A stretch of 11,564 nucleotides of DNA from Marinilabiliales bacterium (GCA_002869465.1 PKSW01000340.1:1-11564); one strand, 5' to 3'; shown: positions 1-7,676, counted from the first letter of the stretch. Notes: generated from the sequence alone by a model not told the origin. Made by a program: numbers and translations.

Positions 1-1593
1 CCGAGCTAAAGGTGGATCGCCTGCTTCGGTAGGTAAGAATTTATCAACCGGTGGTAATTCCAGAGGCAATTCACTTTCATCAAGAGTATAAGGCATGCCA
101 TCTTTGTAATACACAGGAAATGGTTCGCCCCAATAACGTTGACGACTGAAAATGGCATCGCGTAAACGGTAATTTATTTTGCCATAGCCAATGCCCATTT
201 TTTCAATTTCCTTGATCGTGGCAGCAATAGCTTCTTTCACCTCCAATCCATTAATAAAACCGGAATTGATCATGATGCCTTCTTTCGCATCGTATGAATC
301 GTCCCAGTTTTTTGGATCCGAAGGTTGTTCATCTTTCTGTGCCACCACTTGAATAATAGGCAGATCAAAATATTTGGCGAATGCAAAATCACGGCTATCG
401 TGGCCCGGAACCGCCATAATAGCGCCGGTACCATAGCCGGAAAGTACATAATCAGCTATCCAGATGGGTATAGCTTCACCATTTAACGGATTGATCCCAT
501 AGGCGCCTGTAAATTTACCGGTTATTGTTTTCACCTCGGTTATCCGGTCGCGTTCAGAGCGGTTTTTGGCATAAGTGATATATTCCATCACCTTTTCCCT
601 TTTATCATCGGTTACAATTTGCTCAACAAGCTCGTGTTCGGGTGCTAGCACCATAAATGTTGCGCCTAAAAGCGTATCGGGCCGGGTTGTGAAGACTTCT
701 ATCAACTGATCGTGATCCTTGATTTTAAATCTAACGGAAGCTCCTTCACTTCTACCTATCCAGTTCCGTTGAATTTCCTTTACATTTTCGCTCCAATCAA
801 CTGTTTGAAGTCCATCTAACAGTCGTTGCGAATAGGCCGTGATTCTTAGCGACCATTGTTTCATCAGTTTTTTCTCAACCGGGTGGCCACCACGTTCTGA
901 AAAACCATCTTTCACCTCATCATTAGCCAGCACGGTTCCTAATGCCGGGCACCAGTTGACCATCGTATCAGACAAATAAGCCAGACGATAATGCATTAGC
1001 AATTCCTGCTGCGCTTTTTCGCTCATGCTTTTCCAATCTTCTGCAGTAAATGTTTCAAGCAGATCAGTAGCTGCATCAATACCGGTGGAACCATCCCTTT
1101 CAAAATGTGTTATCAGCGTTTCAATAGATTCCGCTTTATAAGTTTTATTATTATACCACGAATTGAACAACTGAATAAATGTCCATTGCGTCCATTTATA
1201 GTAATGTGGGTCGCAGGTGCGCACTTCCCGATCCCAATCATAGGAGAAACCAATTTTATCTAATTGTTCGCGGTACCTTTTTATATTCTTGTTGGTAGTT
1301 TCTTCAGGATGCGTTCCGGTTTGAATGGCGTATTGTTCTGCGGGCAGACCATAAGCATCGTATCCCATAGGGTGCAGCACATTATAACCTTCATGCCTTT
1401 TATAACGCGCATAAATATCCGAAGCAATATATCCTAGCGGATGGCCTACATGCAGGCCTGCTCCTGAAGGATAAGGAAACATATCCAGCACATAATATTT
1501 CGGTTTGTCAGAACTGTTCTCCGCTTTAAAGGTCTTATTTTCTTTCCAGAATTTCTGCCATTTCCTTTCGATCTTCCCGAAATCGTATCCCAT
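1..1593 (-). CDS. leuS: Leucyl-tRNA synthetase, N-terminal part (3' end beyond window)
   Basis: Cytoplasmic class I aminoacyl-tRNA synthetase that charges tRNA(Leu) with leucine using ATP. The window holds residues 1-531. It starts MGYDFGKIERKWQKFW and has the PYPSG segment followed by the class I signature HVGH at residues 48-51. The CP1 editing domain is present: the threonine-rich TTRPDT lies at 302-307, and AVPGHDSRD carries the conserved editing aspartate at about 399. The visible part ends shortly after RYWGEPFP. The KMSKS loop, anticodon-binding domain and C-terminus lie past base 1. The editing motifs sit about 50 residues later than in the E. coli enzyme, so there is extra sequence between the HVGH motif and CP1; I believe this is normal for Bacteroidota enzymes. 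The ATG at 1593 is chosen because the conserved N-terminus begins there. The gene is divergent from ftsX. Identity is secure; only completeness is unknown. Confidence 0.98.
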   Translation of the reverse strand, partial: MGYDFGKIERKWQKFWKENKTFKAENSSDKPKYYVLDMFPYPSGAGLHVGHPLGYIASDIYARYKRHEGYNVLHPMGYDAYGLPAEQYAIQTGTHPEETTNKNIKRYREQLDKIGFSYDWDREVRTCDPHYYKWTQWTFIQLFNSWYNNKTYKAESIETLITHFERDGSTGIDAATDLLETFTAEDWKSMSEKAQQELLMHYRLAYLSDTMVNWCPALGTVLANDEVKDGFSERGGHPVEKKLMKQWSLRITAYSQRLLDGLQTVDWSENVKEIQRNWIGRSEGASVRFKIKDHDQLIEVFTTRPDTLLGATFMVLAPEHELVEQIVTDDKREKVMEYITYAKNRSERDRITEVKTITGKFTGAYGINPLNGEAIPIWIADYVLSGYGTGAIMAVPGHDSRDFAFAKYFDLPIIQVVAQKDEQPSDPKNWDDSYDAKEGIMINSGFINGLEVKEAIAATIKEIEKMGIGYGKINYRLRDAIFSRQRYWGEPFPVYYKDGMPYTLDESELPLELPPVDKFLPTEAGDPPLAR

Positions 1594-1617
1594 ATATGAA
1601 ACTATTTATTTCGTATT

Positions 1618-1641
1618 CAACAGTTTGTTAGCCAACTGTTG
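1618..1641 (-). repeat. Perfect 8-bp inverted repeat in the presumed leuS leader
   Basis: Arms CAACAGTT (1618-1625) and AACTGTTG (1634-1641) are exact reverse complements around an 8-base spacer. The element lies 25-48 bases upstream of the leuS ATG and downstream of its putative promoter, so it would form a hairpin in the leuS mRNA leader. It could instead be a binding site for a dimeric protein. No T-tract follows on either strand, so it is not a standard terminator. The repeat is seen directly; any function is inference. Confidence 0.5.
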
Positions 1642-1717
1642 CAGTATTAAATTAAGCTGCGAAATTAATAAAAGATGCCATTTATAGACCAGCTCTTTTT
1701 TTCATTGTGATTCTTAA

Positions 1718-1725
1718 CAAAGTTA
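1718..1725 (-). promoter_or_regulatory. Putative leuS promoter, -7 element
   Basis: On the minus strand this reads TAACTTTG, an exact match to the Bacteroidota -7 consensus TAnnTTTG. Transcription would begin near 1713, giving a leader of about 120 bases that includes the inverted repeat at 1618-1641. The only TTG upstream is about 15 bases away, shorter than the usual spacing near 20, so the -33 element is weak or absent. The -7 match is seen; promoter activity is inferred. Confidence 0.45.
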
Positions 1726-1751
1726 TACTGCAAATGATATCAACATTTCAC

Positions 1752-1759
1752 TAATTTTG
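1752..1759 (+). promoter_or_regulatory. Putative ftsX promoter, -7 element, near-leaderless
   Basis: TAATTTTG matches the Bacteroidota -7 consensus TAnnTTTG exactly and ends only 8 bases before the ftsX ATG. Transcription would start at about 1764-1766, giving an mRNA with almost no leader. No good -33 TTTG is visible near 1729. The upstream half of this promoter would overlap that of the opposing leuS promoter (1718-1725), so polymerase may be unable to occupy both together. Confidence 0.45.
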
Positions 1760-1767
1760 TTTTCCAT

Positions 1768-2652
1768 ATGCCGGCAAAAGAAGACACATATTATAAGAAG
1801 CGAATTAACAGTTCGTATATTACATCAGTTATCAGTATTACACTGGTGTTGTTTACGTTGGGTATTCTTGGATTGATCGTTTTACAGGCCAACTCGCTGT
1901 CAAATTATATCAAGGAGAATATTGGTTTTGAGATCATCATCAAACCGGGAGTCAAAGAAGCCGACATATTATATCTTCAAAAAACCCTTGACCTGGAACC
2001 TTTTGTTAAAACAACTGAATATATTACCAAAGAGGAGGCTTCGGAACGTTTAACCGACATGCTGGGAGAGGAATTCACAGGTTTTTTAGGCGAAGAGGAA
2101 AATCCGCTGTTGCCTTCTATTGATATTCGTTTTCATGCTGACTGGGCTAACAATGACAGCCTTGCTGTTATTGAAGAAACTATATTGGCGAATGATTACG
2201 TGAAGGAAGTGTATTACCAAAAATCGCTCGTGCACATCATTAATAAAAACGTGAGAAGAATTAGTCTGATTTTACTGGGATTCAGTTTATTGCTGCTTTT
2301 CATCGCCATGGCTTTAATTAACAACACCATCCGTTTATCGGTGTATTCGAAACGATTTACCATCAGAAGCATGCAGTTAATTGGTGCTACGGAACAATTC
2401 ATTAGGCGTCCGTTTATTTTAAAAGGTTTGTTGCAAGGCGTAATTAGTGCCGTGATTACAATGCTGCTTATTTCCATCATCATAACGGCACTTAAAAGCA
2501 ATATACCTGAACTAGCTGTGCTTATTGGCCCGGAACTGATTGTATTCTTGTTTGCCATTATTTTGATCATAGGAATGCTGTTTGTTGGCATTTCAACGTA
2601 TTTCGCCGTTAATAAGTACTTGCGAATGCGCACTGAACGACTATACGGCTAA
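1768..2652 (+). CDS. ftsX: Cell division protein FtsX
   Basis: Inner-membrane subunit of the FtsEX complex, an ABC-type transporter relative that couples FtsE ATPase activity to cell-wall hydrolases at the division site. The 294-residue protein has the FtsX layout: a short cytoplasmic N-terminus, a membrane segment at about 18-40, an extracytoplasmic domain at about 42-162, then three membrane segments at about 165-187, 215-240 and 250-275. The segment following the second helix (YSKRFTIRSMQLIGATEQFIRRPFI) carries the family pattern of an arginine-rich loop with a MxLIGAT core. No ftsE lies beside it, as is usual in Bacteroidota, so its ATPase partner must be encoded elsewhere. It opens the plus-strand run that continues with DUF3098, uppP and truB. 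The ATG at 1768 sits directly behind a promoter-like element. Family assignment is strong. Confidence 0.93.
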   Translation: MPAKEDTYYKKRINSSYITSVISITLVLFTLGILGLIVLQANSLSNYIKENIGFEIIIKPGVKEADILYLQKTLDLEPFVKTTEYITKEEASERLTDMLGEEFTGFLGEEENPLLPSIDIRFHADWANNDSLAVIEETILANDYVKEVYYQKSLVHIINKNVRRISLILLGFSLLLLFIAMALINNTIRLSVYSKRFTIRSMQLIGATEQFIRRPFILKGLLQGVISAVITMLLISIIITALKSNIPELAVLIGPELIVFLFAIILIIGMLFVGISTYFAVNKYLRMRTERLYG

Positions 2653-2729
2653 TCATAACTTTTGTTAAAAAGCCGGTATGCTACATCAATATATTGAACC
2701 TCAATGATTATCAGAAAAAATAAATCTTG

Positions 2730-2737
2730 TACATTTG
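2730..2737 (+). promoter_or_regulatory. Putative promoter for the DUF3098-uppP-truB run, -7 element
   Basis: TACATTTG fits TAnnTTTG and ends 15 bases before the next ATG (2753), giving a predicted leader of about 10 bases. It lies in the 100-bp gap after ftsX. I see no clear -33 TTTG about 20 bases upstream, so the call rests on the -7 element and its position. It would allow expression separate from ftsX. Confidence 0.4.
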
Positions 2738-2752
2738 GCAAAAAATTAAACA

Positions 2753-3013
2753 ATGGCAAACCAGGTTAAAAATAAAGCTGACGAAGAAAAACAATTTGCA
2801 TTCAGTAAAAAGAATTATTTCATCCTTATTATTGGTTTACTGCTTATTGCAATAGGTTTCTTATTGATGATTGGTGGAGAATCTGAAAATCCGCAGGAAT
2901 TTAATTATGCCATTTTTAACTTCCAACGACTTACCCTAGCGCCTATTATCATCCTCGCAGGCCTGGTGGTTGAAATTTTTGCCATCATGTGGCGACCCAA
3001 ATCATCTTATTAA
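2753..3013 (+). CDS. DUF3098 family small membrane protein
   Basis: An 86-residue protein of unknown function that matches the DUF3098 family of Bacteroidota. It has a charged lysine-rich N-terminus (residues 1-20), one membrane segment at about 22-42 ending in LLMIGGES, a short polar loop containing NPQEFNYAIFNFQR, and a second membrane segment at about 60-80 (LAPIIILAGLVVEIFAIMW). Both termini are therefore probably on the same side of the membrane, likely cytoplasmic given the basic N-terminus. It sits between ftsX and uppP, 18 bp ahead of the latter. This order recurs in the phylum and suggests, without proving, a role linked to envelope growth. No catalytic motif is visible. Confidence 0.85.
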   Translation: MANQVKNKADEEKQFAFSKKNYFILIIGLLLIAIGFLLMIGGESENPQEFNYAIFNFQRLTLAPIIILAGLVVEIFAIMWRPKSSY

Positions 3014-3031
3014 TTTTCCGGAATAGCAATT

Positions 3032-3820
3032 ATGAACTGGCTTGAAGCAATTATTCTTGGTTTAGTGCAGGGCCTTACAGAATTTTTGCCGGTAAGTAGC
3101 AGCGGACATCTTGAACTGGGCAAATACCTGCTCAACATCAATCCTGAAAAAAGCCTGATTTTTACTGTGGTAGTTCACGGGGCCACCGTTTTGAGCACTA
3201 TTGTTGTTTTTTGGAAGGATATCTGGCAAATCCTCAAAGGATTGTTCAGGTTTGAACTGAACGATGAAACACTTTATGTTTTTAAGCTGATCGTTTCAAT
3301 GATCCCCGTTTTAATTGTTGGGGTATTTTTTATGGACGAAGCGGAACGGTTCTTCAACGGAAATATTGTTTTTGTCGGATCGATGTTACTCATTACATCT
3401 GCTTTGCTTGCCATCACGATATTAGTAAAATCCAATACGAGAAATATACGTTTTCTCGATGCTTTTATCATTGGAATCGCACAGGCGCTTGCCGTGCTTC
3501 CGGGAATTTCAAGGTCGGGAGCTACTATTTCCACAGGACTAATCATTGGAAATAAAAAAGAACTCATCACCCGCTTTTCATTTCTCATGGTATTGGTACC
3601 TATTATCGGGGCCAATGCAAAAAGCCTGCTAAGCACTGATGCAGCAGTTAGTTCGGGCATAGGTATTTTACCATTAATTGTTGGATTTTTTGCGGCGTTT
3701 ATATCCGGGCTTTTTGCCTGTAAATGGATGATCAAAATCGTGAATAAAGGCAAACTCATTTACTTTGCTATATATACTTTTGTAATCGGCTCCCTTGCCA
3801 TCATCGTCGGTTTATTATAA
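3032..3820 (+). CDS. uppP: Undecaprenyl-diphosphate phosphatase (BacA/UppP)
   Basis: Integral membrane phosphatase that converts undecaprenyl diphosphate to undecaprenyl phosphate, renewing the lipid carrier for peptidoglycan and surface polysaccharides; overproduction is known to give bacitracin resistance in this family. The 262-residue protein has both signature regions. The first is QGLTEFLPVSSSGH at 13-26, with the (E/Q)xxxE pattern met by Q13 and E17, and H26. The second is PGISRSGAT at 157-165, with R161 as the phosphate-binding arginine. Several further hydrophobic helices fill the chain, as expected for this all-helical enzyme. It follows the DUF3098 gene by 18 bp and its stop is 4 bp before the truB start, so the genes are probably co-transcribed. 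Identity is secure. Confidence 0.97.
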   Translation: MNWLEAIILGLVQGLTEFLPVSSSGHLELGKYLLNINPEKSLIFTVVVHGATVLSTIVVFWKDIWQILKGLFRFELNDETLYVFKLIVSMIPVLIVGVFFMDEAERFFNGNIVFVGSMLLITSALLAITILVKSNTRNIRFLDAFIIGIAQALAVLPGISRSGATISTGLIIGNKKELITRFSFLMVLVPIIGANAKSLLSTDAAVSSGIGILPLIVGFFAAFISGLFACKWMIKIVNKGKLIYFAIYTFVIGSLAIIVGLL

Positions 3821-3824
3821 GCTC

Positions 3825-4547
3825 ATGCCGGAAAAAGAACATATTTTCAATTTCGTTGAAGGAGAAATGCTGCTGATCGATAAACCACTTACATGGACTT
3901 CTTTTGATGTAGTAAATTTGCTGAGGTCTTTTATACGGAAACAATATAATTTAAAGAAACTGAAAGTTGGGCATGCGGGAACGCTTGACCCACTGGCCAC
4001 CGGCCTCCTCATTATCTGTACCGGAAAACTCACTAAAAAAATCGATGAATACCAGGGGATGGATAAAACCTATGTGGGCAGCATGAAAATGGGCGTTTCA
4101 ACACCTTCCTTCGATGGTGAGACAGCACCTAACGCCTATTTTGACACCAGCCATTTAACGAATGAAGCGTTAATTGAAGCCAGCAAACAGTTTGTAGGAT
4201 CAATTGAGCAGGTGCCGCCTATTTACTCGGCTATTAAAATTGATGGTAAAAGAGCGTTTCAGCATGCGCGAAAAAAAGAGGATGTAGTTTTAAAATCCAG
4301 AAAGGTTCAAATTGATACATTCGAGTTGCACCATATCGGCTTGCCCAATATTGATTTTAGTGTAACATGTAGCAAAGGAACCTATATCCGGTCACTGGTT
4401 CATGATTTTGGAAGATCATTGAATAATGGTGCCTATTTAACTGATTTACGAAGAACAGCGATAGGTGCATATACAGTCGCAAATGCCTTTACATTAGACG
4501 AATTCAAACAAAAAGTACTGGAACAAACAGAATCTGTCGCTGAATAA
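3825..4547 (+). CDS. truB: tRNA pseudouridine(55) synthase
   Basis: Cytoplasmic enzyme that isomerises uridine 55 in the T-loop of tRNAs to pseudouridine. The 240-residue protein has the catalytic motif HAGTLDPLATG, with nucleophile D55. It also has KTYVGSMKMG with the stacking tyrosine Y83, VPPIYSAIKIDGKRAF at 130-145, and CSKGTYIRSL at 182-191. It is shorter than the 314-residue E. coli enzyme, mainly because the C-terminal region is reduced, which is common in this phylum. I chose the ATG at 3825, 4 bp after the uppP stop. An in-frame TTG at 3795 would add ten residues inside uppP with no family support. It ends the ftsX-to-truB run; no terminator is evident after it. Confidence 0.96.
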   Translation: MPEKEHIFNFVEGEMLLIDKPLTWTSFDVVNLLRSFIRKQYNLKKLKVGHAGTLDPLATGLLIICTGKLTKKIDEYQGMDKTYVGSMKMGVSTPSFDGETAPNAYFDTSHLTNEALIEASKQFVGSIEQVPPIYSAIKIDGKRAFQHARKKEDVVLKSRKVQIDTFELHHIGLPNIDFSVTCSKGTYIRSLVHDFGRSLNNGAYLTDLRRTAIGAYTVANAFTLDEFKQKVLEQTESVAE

Positions 4548-4590
4548 TAGTTTTAATTGCCTGATTTTCTTATTTTTAATAATACATCCC

Positions 4591-4621
4591 TTGACAAACT
4601 CCCCTTTTTTTTGTATCTTTG
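4591..4621 (+). promoter_or_regulatory. queA promoter of the Bacteroidota type
   Basis: TTGAC at 4591-4595 and TATCTTTG at 4614-4621 match the -33 (TTTG/TTG) and -7 (TAnnTTTG) elements, separated by 20 bases from TTG to TA, the expected spacing. Transcription should start near 4626, giving a leader of about 70 bases before the queA ATG. Leader bases GGGGGCT and AGCTCCT could form a weak 7-bp stem with two G-U pairs. This is the best promoter match in the window. Confidence 0.8.
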
Positions 4622-4697
4622 CAGGCTTTTTAAAATAAAGGGGGCTCGTTTGGAAGTTTAATTTCTCAGCTCCTGATAAAAATCCAAAATATATTAC

Positions 4698-5747
4698 ATG
4701 AAATTATCACAGTTTAAGTTTGATTTACCAGATGAACTTATTGCCAACCATCCAAAAGAAAACAGGGATGAATCGAAGATGATGGTTGTTGACCGAAAGA
4801 AAAAGACTATTGAGCATCGCGTTTTTAAAGACATTCTCGAGTATTTTTCTGATGGTGATGTGTTTGTAATTAACAATACCAAAGTATTTCCCGCCAGGTT
4901 ATACGGTGAAAAAGAAAAAACAGGCGCTAAAATTGAAGTATTCCTGCTTCGTGAGCTTGATAAAGAAAGCCGGTTGTGGGATGTATTGGTAGATCCTGCC
5001 CGGAAGATCAGGATAGGAAATAAACTATATTTCGGTGAAGATGAATCGCTGGTTGCGGAAGTAATTGACAATACAACCTCCCGCGGGAGAACCTTGCGCT
5101 TTTTGTTTGATGGCTCTTACGAAGAATTTAAAAAGACCATCAAGGCGCTGGGAGAAACTCCATTACCAAAAATTCATAACCGGCCTACGGTACCAGAAGA
5201 TGAAAAACGTTATCAAACCATTTATGCAAAGTATGAGGGAGCAGTTGCTGCACCCACAGCCGGTATGCATTTTTCAAAAATTTTGATGAAACAATTAGAA
5301 ATCCTTGGGGTTAAATTTGCAGAAATTACATTGCATCCCGGACTCGGAAATTTCAGGCCTATCGAAGTGGAAGACCTGACCAAACACAAGGTAGATTCAG
5401 AAGAACTTTATATTACAGCCAAGGCGGCAAATATTATCAATGCTGCCAAAAAGAACAAACATCGTGTTTGTGCTGTTGGCACCACCAGCATGAAAGCGCT
5501 TGAAACAGCTGTATCCATAACGGGCGAGATCAAACCTTACAGTAACTGGACCAACAAGTTCATTTTTCCTCCTTACGAATTTAAAACAGCTGATGCGTTG
5601 ATCACCAACTTTCATCTGCCCATGTCACCAATGATGATGATGACCGCCGCCTACCTGGATTATGATTTTATGAGGGAAGTGTATGACGTGGCCATTAAAA
5701 AGAAGTACAAATTCTTCACCTATGGCGATGCCATGCTGATCATTTAA
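4698..5747 (+). CDS. queA: S-adenosylmethionine:tRNA ribosyltransferase-isomerase QueA
   Basis: Transfers and isomerises the ribosyl group of S-adenosylmethionine onto 7-aminomethyl-7-deazaguanine at tRNA position 34, producing epoxyqueuosine, the penultimate intermediate of queuosine. The 349-residue protein matches the family over its full length. Conserved stretches are the N-terminal FDLPDELIANHP, FVINNTKVFPARL, YQTIYAKYEGAVAAPTAGMHF, HPGLGNFRPIE, VGTTSMKALE, TNFHLP at about 303-308, and the C-terminal FFTYGDAMLII. After TNFHLP, where many relatives have KST or EST, this one has MSP followed by four methionines (312-315). The gene has its own promoter (4591-4621) and a terminator (5756-5783), so it is probably a single-gene transcript. 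The partner gene queD lies in the same window on the other strand. Confidence 0.97.
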   Translation: MKLSQFKFDLPDELIANHPKENRDESKMMVVDRKKKTIEHRVFKDILEYFSDGDVFVINNTKVFPARLYGEKEKTGAKIEVFLLRELDKESRLWDVLVDPARKIRIGNKLYFGEDESLVAEVIDNTTSRGRTLRFLFDGSYEEFKKTIKALGETPLPKIHNRPTVPEDEKRYQTIYAKYEGAVAAPTAGMHFSKILMKQLEILGVKFAEITLHPGLGNFRPIEVEDLTKHKVDSEELYITAKAANIINAAKKNKHRVCAVGTTSMKALETAVSITGEIKPYSNWTNKFIFPPYEFKTADALITNFHLPMSPMMMMTAAYLDYDFMREVYDVAIKKKYKFFTYGDAMLII

Positions 5748-5755
5748 AGAAATTT

Positions 5756-5783
5756 AAACCCGGATGTTTTTCTGGGTTTTTTT
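5756..5783 (+). terminator. Intrinsic terminator after queA
   Basis: Arms AAACCCGGA (5756-5764) and TCTGGGTTT (5771-5779) pair over 9 bp, with one G-T pair, around a 6-base loop. The second arm runs directly into a T-tract to 5783. It begins 8 bases after the queA stop codon and precedes ispD, so it separates the two genes. Confidence 0.85.
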
Positions 5784-5828
5784 ATGCCAGGTAATTATTA
5801 AATTTACATACTTAATTAAAGATGGGAT

Positions 5829-6497
5829 ATGGACAAACACATTTTGATCGTTGCAGGAGGCAAGGGTGTCAGAATGAAATCGGAAGTGCCAAAGCAGTTT
5901 GTTGAATTAAACTGCAAGCCCATACTGATGCATACGATTGATGCTTTTTCGGCTAACTCTCTTGTTGACCAAATTACTCTGGTGATCCCAAACGGATACA
6001 TGAGTTTTTGGAAAGAACTCTGTGAAAAACATCATTTCCATGCAACGCTCAACATTATTGAAGGTGGACCACAACGATATCATTCGGTGAAAAGAGGTTT
6101 ATCAATGATACCCAATAATGCACTTGTTGCCATACACGATGCAGTCAGGCCATTTATAACAAAAGAATTATTGAATACCGGATTTGAAATTGCCATTAAA
6201 AAAGGGAATGCCATTCCGGCCATAGCCATTAATGAATCAATACGGGAAGTTTCGGGTTCATTAAGCAAGGCGGCAGACAGAAACGTATTTAAAATAGTAC
6301 AAACACCCCAGTTTTTTCACGCATCATTAATCAAAAAAGCCTACCTGCAACCTTTTAATAAACGTTTTACTGATGATGCAACAATTCTGGAAGCATCCGG
6401 GCAACAAATTTATTTATTTGACGGGGCACCTTCAAACATTAAAATTACCTCTCCTGAAGATTTGAAGCTGGCAGAATTATTCGTCAACATAAATTAA
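5829..6497 (+). CDS. ispD: 2-C-methyl-D-erythritol 4-phosphate cytidylyltransferase
   Basis: Joins CTP and methylerythritol 4-phosphate to form 4-diphosphocytidyl-methylerythritol in the non-mevalonate isoprenoid pathway. The 222-residue protein shows the nucleotidyltransferase start AGGKGVRMKSEVPKQF, with R15 and K22 at the CTP-binding positions. It also has GGPQRYHSVKRGL at 79-91, AIHDAVRPF with D104 and R107, R151 in DRNVFKIVQTPQFF, and K205 in NIKITSPEDL. These correspond to the catalytic residues of E. coli IspD. The length is normal for the family. The ATG at 5829 is the only start consistent with the conserved N-terminus. It lies 45 bp beyond the queA terminator, yet I see no convincing promoter in that gap. 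Its stop is 2 bp from the stop of the opposing glycosyltransferase. Confidence 0.96.
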   Translation: MDKHILIVAGGKGVRMKSEVPKQFVELNCKPILMHTIDAFSANSLVDQITLVIPNGYMSFWKELCEKHHFHATLNIIEGGPQRYHSVKRGLSMIPNNALVAIHDAVRPFITKELLNTGFEIAIKKGNAIPAIAINESIREVSGSLSKAADRNVFKIVQTPQFFHASLIKKAYLQPFNKRFTDDATILEASGQQIYLFDGAPSNIKITSPEDLKLAELFVNIN

Positions 6498-6499
6498 AC

Positions 6500-7642
6500 T
6501 TACCTGAGACTATTCCTGCCTTTCCATTTATACCTGAAAAAAAAGGAAGACGTTGCTGTAAAAACTACATAAAACGGGTAAATGAATCCAAACAGAAACA
6601 GGTAAGGAACCGACTTTTTTCTATTTACAAACTCAGCGAAATAGTGCATTAATGGGAAGTCAATCAGTATTTTCAGCAGTATAAACAATCCAAAAATGAT
6701 CAGAAATAAGGGTTTATAAAAGGCCATAAAAAACCCCAGCACCAACATGAAATTCAACACAAACACGATTATGGAAACCATAACAGCCCACCAGGATCTA
6801 TAGTCTGTTGCTTTTGACGCCCAGCGCTTTCGTTGGGAGAGAAAAGCCACCAGATTTTCCGGCGGATTGGTATGAACAATAGTTGATGGGTCCTTTAGGA
6901 AATGTATCGACTTTGCACCATATCGATCCGCAACAGCATGCAATAAAAAAACATCATCACCAGAGGCAAACGACTTACCGGATTGAGATTTGACAACATC
7001 CAGGAATGCTTGTTTTTCAAAAGCCAGACTGGCGCCATTCGCCATCAATGGCAATCCGGCACCCAGCGAACCAGCGCCCGAAGCTACCAAACTCATAAAA
7101 TCGAGCCAATAAAAATGTTGTGAAAAACCTTTCCTTTTTTCATATACCACTGGCCCAACAATTAATTTTGGTTTTTTTTCAATATAAAATTCGGCCAATC
7201 GCCTGAGCCAGGCAGAACCCATGGAACAATCACCATCCGTTGTTACGATCAAATCGTGTTTGGACATTTGAATTCCTTCACGAAGGGCAAACTTCTTTCC
7301 TTCACCTTTCGAATGTATGAGCCTGACATCGATGTTTTTATTTTCAGTCATAAATTCGTCGATAAGTAATACAGTAGCATCATCCGAATGGTCATTTATG
7401 ATCAATATTTCAAGCTGATTTAAGGGAAAATCCTGCTGTCTGAGATCATTCAATAATCTCATGATGTTCTTTTGTTCATTTCGCACGGCAATCACAACGC
7501 TTACATCCGGCAGTATTAAGGCGGATCTGGTTTTAAACTCTCTGGTACTGAGCCAACCTATTGTAAAGGTTACAATAACAAGAACGTACATCATTGAAAA
7601 GAAGACCAGTAACCAGAATAATGAAAGCAAGATGAAGTGCAT
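6500..7642 (-). CDS. Membrane-anchored family 2 glycosyltransferase
   Basis: A processive-type GT2 enzyme that transfers a sugar from a nucleotide sugar on the cytoplasmic face of the membrane; the exact donor and acceptor cannot be read from the sequence. The 380-residue protein has an N-terminal membrane segment at about 4-30. The GT-A catalytic domain follows, with VVIAVRNE at 49-56, IINDHSDD at 81-88, the DxD-type DGD at 136-138, the GDD acid motif at 228-230, and QRKRW at 270-274. This set is that of cellulose- and hyaluronan-synthase-like enzymes. C-terminal membrane segments lie at about 285-308, 311-330 and 345-367. It stands alone on the minus strand, divergent from ruvC (65-bp gap) and convergent with ispD. 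It could serve polysaccharide or glycolipid synthesis, but no related genes are adjacent. I found no clear promoter. Confidence 0.92.
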   Translation of the reverse strand: MHFILLSLFWLLVFFSMMYVLVIVTFTIGWLSTREFKTRSALILPDVSVVIAVRNEQKNIMRLLNDLRQQDFPLNQLEILIINDHSDDATVLLIDEFMTENKNIDVRLIHSKGEGKKFALREGIQMSKHDLIVTTDGDCSMGSAWLRRLAEFYIEKKPKLIVGPVVYEKRKGFSQHFYWLDFMSLVASGAGSLGAGLPLMANGASLAFEKQAFLDVVKSQSGKSFASGDDVFLLHAVADRYGAKSIHFLKDPSTIVHTNPPENLVAFLSQRKRWASKATDYRSWWAVMVSIIVFVLNFMLVLGFFMAFYKPLFLIIFGLFILLKILIDFPLMHYFAEFVNRKKSVPYLFLFGFIYPFYVVFTATSSFFFRYKWKGRNSLR

Positions 7643-7676
7643 AAAGAAATGCGAATTAATATCGATTTGTTTTCTG

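Noticed and set aside
1505..1687. A 60-codon plus-strand frame across the leuS start and leader
   Set aside because: It overlaps the conserved N-terminus of leuS on the other strand, and its composition reflects antisense coding plus AT-rich intergenic DNA.
2214..2633. A 139-codon open frame antisense to ftsX
   Set aside because: It lies wholly inside a well-supported gene and its translation has no recognisable family features. It is a shadow of the ftsX membrane helices.
3795..3824. Longer TruB starting at the TTG at 3795
   Set aside because: It would add ten residues overlapping the uppP end with no family support. The ATG at 3825 sits 4 bp after the uppP stop and fits TruB length.
4626..4697. 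preQ1 riboswitch in the queA leader
   Set aside because: The leader lacks the conserved preQ1 aptamer bases and the A-rich pseudoknot tail. Only a weak stem with two G-U pairs can be drawn, and QueA is not the usual target.
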